Origin: Thermodesulfobacteriota bacterium
GTDB taxonomy: Bacteria > Desulfobacterota > Desulfocorpusculales > Desulfocorpusculum
Direction of reading: 5' to 3'
NCBI GenBank assembly: GCA_028275295.1
Contig: JAPWUY010000148.1
Span: forward strand, 1 to 5,719
Length of the DNA: 5,719 bases
Every line of letters starts with the position of its first letter. Positions within the stretch are counted from its first letter, which is position 1. This document shows positions 5,699 to 5,719 of the stretch, piece after piece. A program made the translations under genes and the position numbers. The notes beneath the pieces are model-generated. The model searched no databases, had not been told where the DNA came from, and saw nothing but the letters and a program-made list of their open reading frames with translations.

Positions 5699-5719
5699 AT
5701 GTTCTCGATGCCGAAGGTG
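5699..5719 (+). CDS. Start of an unidentified gene, cut by right edge
   Basis: The ATG at 5699 is preceded by GGGAGGAG (5688-5695), a strong Shine-Dalgarno at good spacing, and by the near-consensus promoter at 5533-5560. Only seven codons (MFSMPKV) are visible, so the product cannot be named. An alternative start at 5671 in another frame (MTSKYEGGEDVLDAEG, also open to the edge) lacks a ribosome site. The second ATG of this frame, at 5708, is also possible. Confidence 0.4.

Noticed and set aside
5646..5717. Minus-strand C-terminal end of a gene (reads ...SYFEVMEFLQAQE then stop)
   Set aside because: It looks protein-like, but it is antisense to a strong rightward promoter plus ribosome site and only 23 codons are visible. 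The plus-strand reading is better supported, though not certain.

Overview
The window holds the start of a recombinational DNA-repair operon read leftward, a long structured tandem-repeat region, and a rightward promoter leading into a gene cut by the right edge. The organism looks bacterial and moderately GC-rich. The sigma-70-type promoter, Shine-Dalgarno sites and addB-addA gene order are all bacterial. I suspect a deltaproteobacterial/Desulfobacterota-like or similar uncultured lineage, but this is only an impression and the sequence does not prove it.

Positions 1-3969 (minus strand) encode an AddAB-type helicase-nuclease. addB (3969 to 691) is complete: 1092 codons, a TTG start behind a perfect AGGAGG, a RecB-type nuclease core and four cysteines placed as in AddB 4Fe-4S proteins. 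Eight bases downstream, addA starts at 682 and runs off the left edge after 227 codons. That piece carries the UvrD/AddA-type Walker A, motif Ia and the TIHAFC segment. Together the two subunits would resect double-strand DNA ends for RecA loading, as RecBCD does in enterobacteria.

Positions 3970-4126 are a short leader with a plausible addB promoter. A short protein-like reading frame overlaps the addB start there and is unresolved.

Positions about 4127-5430 hold a tandem array with a period of 222-226 bp. The central copies are near-identical by eye and the two ends are decayed. The period drifts and is not a fixed multiple of three, so the array is not coding. Each core unit carries several short hairpins: a GCGTCC/GGACGC/GCGTCC set that can pair two ways, a GGAGGC-TTT-GCCTCC hairpin, a GGGCG...CGCCC hairpin, and an A-tract/GC-stem/T-tract hairpin resembling a weak bidirectional terminator. 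This is the most unusual part of the window.

Positions 5431-5719 hold a near-consensus promoter (TTGACA, 16 bp, TACAAT) pointing right, a leader of about 130 nt, and a well-placed Shine-Dalgarno before an ATG at 5699. Only seven codons of that gene are visible. The repeat array therefore lies between two divergent transcription units.
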